Shown piece after piece: positions 63,222-64,000 of a DNA stretch of 64,000 nt. A program made the position numbers and the translations under genes. Location: positions 35,911,859 to 35,975,858 of the forward strand of contig NW_023998414.1 in assembly GCF_014805625.2 (NCBI RefSeq). The letters run 5' to 3'. Numbering within the stretch: position 1 is the first letter of the stretch; every line of letters starts with the position of its first letter. Source of the DNA: Glossina fuscipes (lineage: Eukaryota > Arthropoda > Insecta > Diptera > Glossinidae). The notes below the pieces were generated by a model. The model did not search any database. It was not told where the DNA came from and saw only the letters and a list, made by a program, of their open reading frames with translations.

Positions 63222-63440
63222 TCAGCATTGACGGTTGCGTGCCTGCGAAGTGAACCTCTCCTTGATTAAAACGGCTTGGATTGCTTCCAGTTTTTCCTTA
63301 TTGTTTTCAGTTATTTTTATAGCTGCTATTAGAAGCCACGGCTGCTGAAAGTTATTCGATCCGACCTCGTACAATTTAGTTTTAAAGGTCATCATATCCG
63401 TAATCAGCAATAAATCGGAAATTGGTTTTCGTTCTCTTAC
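63222..63440 (-). CDS. Terminal coding exon of an unrecognised gene
   Basis: An acceptor (CCTAAACAG) precedes a 73-codon frame that ends in TGA at 63222; several AATAAA signals lie 40-65 bases further on (about 63155-63175). The product portion is protein-like: PISDLLLITDMMTF, then KLYEVGSNNFQQPWLLIAAI, then a charged helix (ENNKEKLEAIQAVLIKERF), ending QARNRQC. It looks like a helical C-terminal domain. Sequence upstream of the acceptor is low-complexity TCATC/CTACC repeat and not coding. No upstream exon is seen before the window end. I do not recognise the family. It lies on the same strand as dpr but ends in its own poly(A) signals, so it is more likely a separate gene. Confidence 0.5.
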   Translation of the reverse strand, partial: VRERKPISDLLLITDMMTFKTKLYEVGSNNFQQPWLLIAAIKITENNKEKLEAIQAVLIKERFTSQARNRQC

Positions 63441-63839
63441 CTGTTTAGGTGGATAATGAATAAGATGATGACAGACGCTGATGCACAATAAGTAAAGGAT
63501 ACCCGATAATGGTAGATAACGGGTGAATTTTTGGTAGACAATTGATAGAAAATGATAGCGAATGGTAGATGATGAATAGATGGATAGTTGAGATATTACG
63601 GTCAAATTATGGGGAGATATTAGATAGTAGTAGTAGATGGGACTATGACTTTTTCGAATACTTTCTATTTATTAATCTTTTAAAACCCTTGATTCAATTC
63701 AGCTGACCTCTCTGGTATTCTCTACGCCATGATTATGGTAATACTCTCGAAAAATTTTCCCAAATTCACACAGTGATAAGATGACGCATTTCAAAAGGAG
63801 TCCTTGTATTAACTAAATTTAGACCATTCATTTATAGAG

Positions 63840-64000
63840 CAGGAATGGGCAACCGTCGGCCCGCTAACCGTATCATAGTCTCAGAATTTATTCCTCTGGC
63901 AAAACTAACTAAATAACAAACGTAACCGGTGAGAAACGTTGAATATTTATTGAAGGTTGTAAAGGAAATCCTTTGAGAATCTTTTATAATTGATTTACAA
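63840..64000 (+). mobile_element. Start of a possible hAT-like element
   Basis: CAGGAATGGGCAACCGTCGG followed by CCCGC resembles the terminal inverted repeat of many hAT elements (CAG.GGTGGGCAACC...CGGCCCGC). The other end is outside the window, so length and type cannot be judged. Confidence 0.4.

Overview
This is nuclear DNA from an AT-rich animal genome, almost certainly a higher fly (Diptera, Brachycera). The genes are split by short introns of 60-95 bases with GT..AG borders and AATAAA signals. There is a Dpr-family neuronal immunoglobulin gene, a mariner transposon, a tRNA-headed SINE with a 14-bp target duplication, and many AT, GA and AAT microsatellites. The old dispersed repeats carry the GTCTGTCCG-type signatures common in fly intergenic DNA. 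I cannot assign a genus. There are no operons, CRISPR arrays or rRNA genes. Most of the window is non-coding.

Layout. 1-2.6 kb: a minus-strand terminal exon of an unrecognised gene (117-584), a complete SINE insertion (820-1013), then a complete three-exon minus-strand gene (1786-2452). That gene encodes a 140-residue, probably secreted, cysteine-rich protein with two copies of a C-x7-C-x8-CCC module. 2.6-9.5 kb: no supported gene. 9.5-13.3 kb: a coding-like minus-strand frame beside an 18-bp minisatellite, a candidate two-exon small secreted peptide gene (10589-10920), a decayed coding fragment (11587-11868) and a GC-richer relic that looks like a non-LTR retroelement. 13-48 kb: repeat-rich DNA holding a large inverted-repeat element (20707-21534), a pair of related ~630-bp repeats with tRNA-like modules (18363 and 30747), a nearly intact mariner (33119-34384) with one premature stop, and a possible Tc1-like relic near 41 kb. 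48.7-48.9 kb: a fragment of another mariner-type transposase.

49.6-56.3 kb: three 3'-terminal coding exons of a dpr-family gene on the minus strand. They encode the second Ig domain, a hydrophobic segment and an unusual arginine-glutamine repeat tail. The first Ig domain and signal peptide are not visible, so they probably lie beyond 64000. If so, everything from 56330 to the window end is dpr intron, and two genes nest inside it: a plus-strand three-exon gene for a 159-residue protein with a compact, possibly winged-helix N-terminus and an Arg/Ser-rich tail (61293-62216), and a minus-strand terminal exon of an unrecognised protein (63222-63440). The first bases of a hAT-like element appear at 63840.

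The strongest leads for undescribed biology are the duplicated C-CCC secreted protein, the Arg/Ser-tailed gene and the small peptide gene. All three are spliced, which is why simple open-frame scans miss or distort them.
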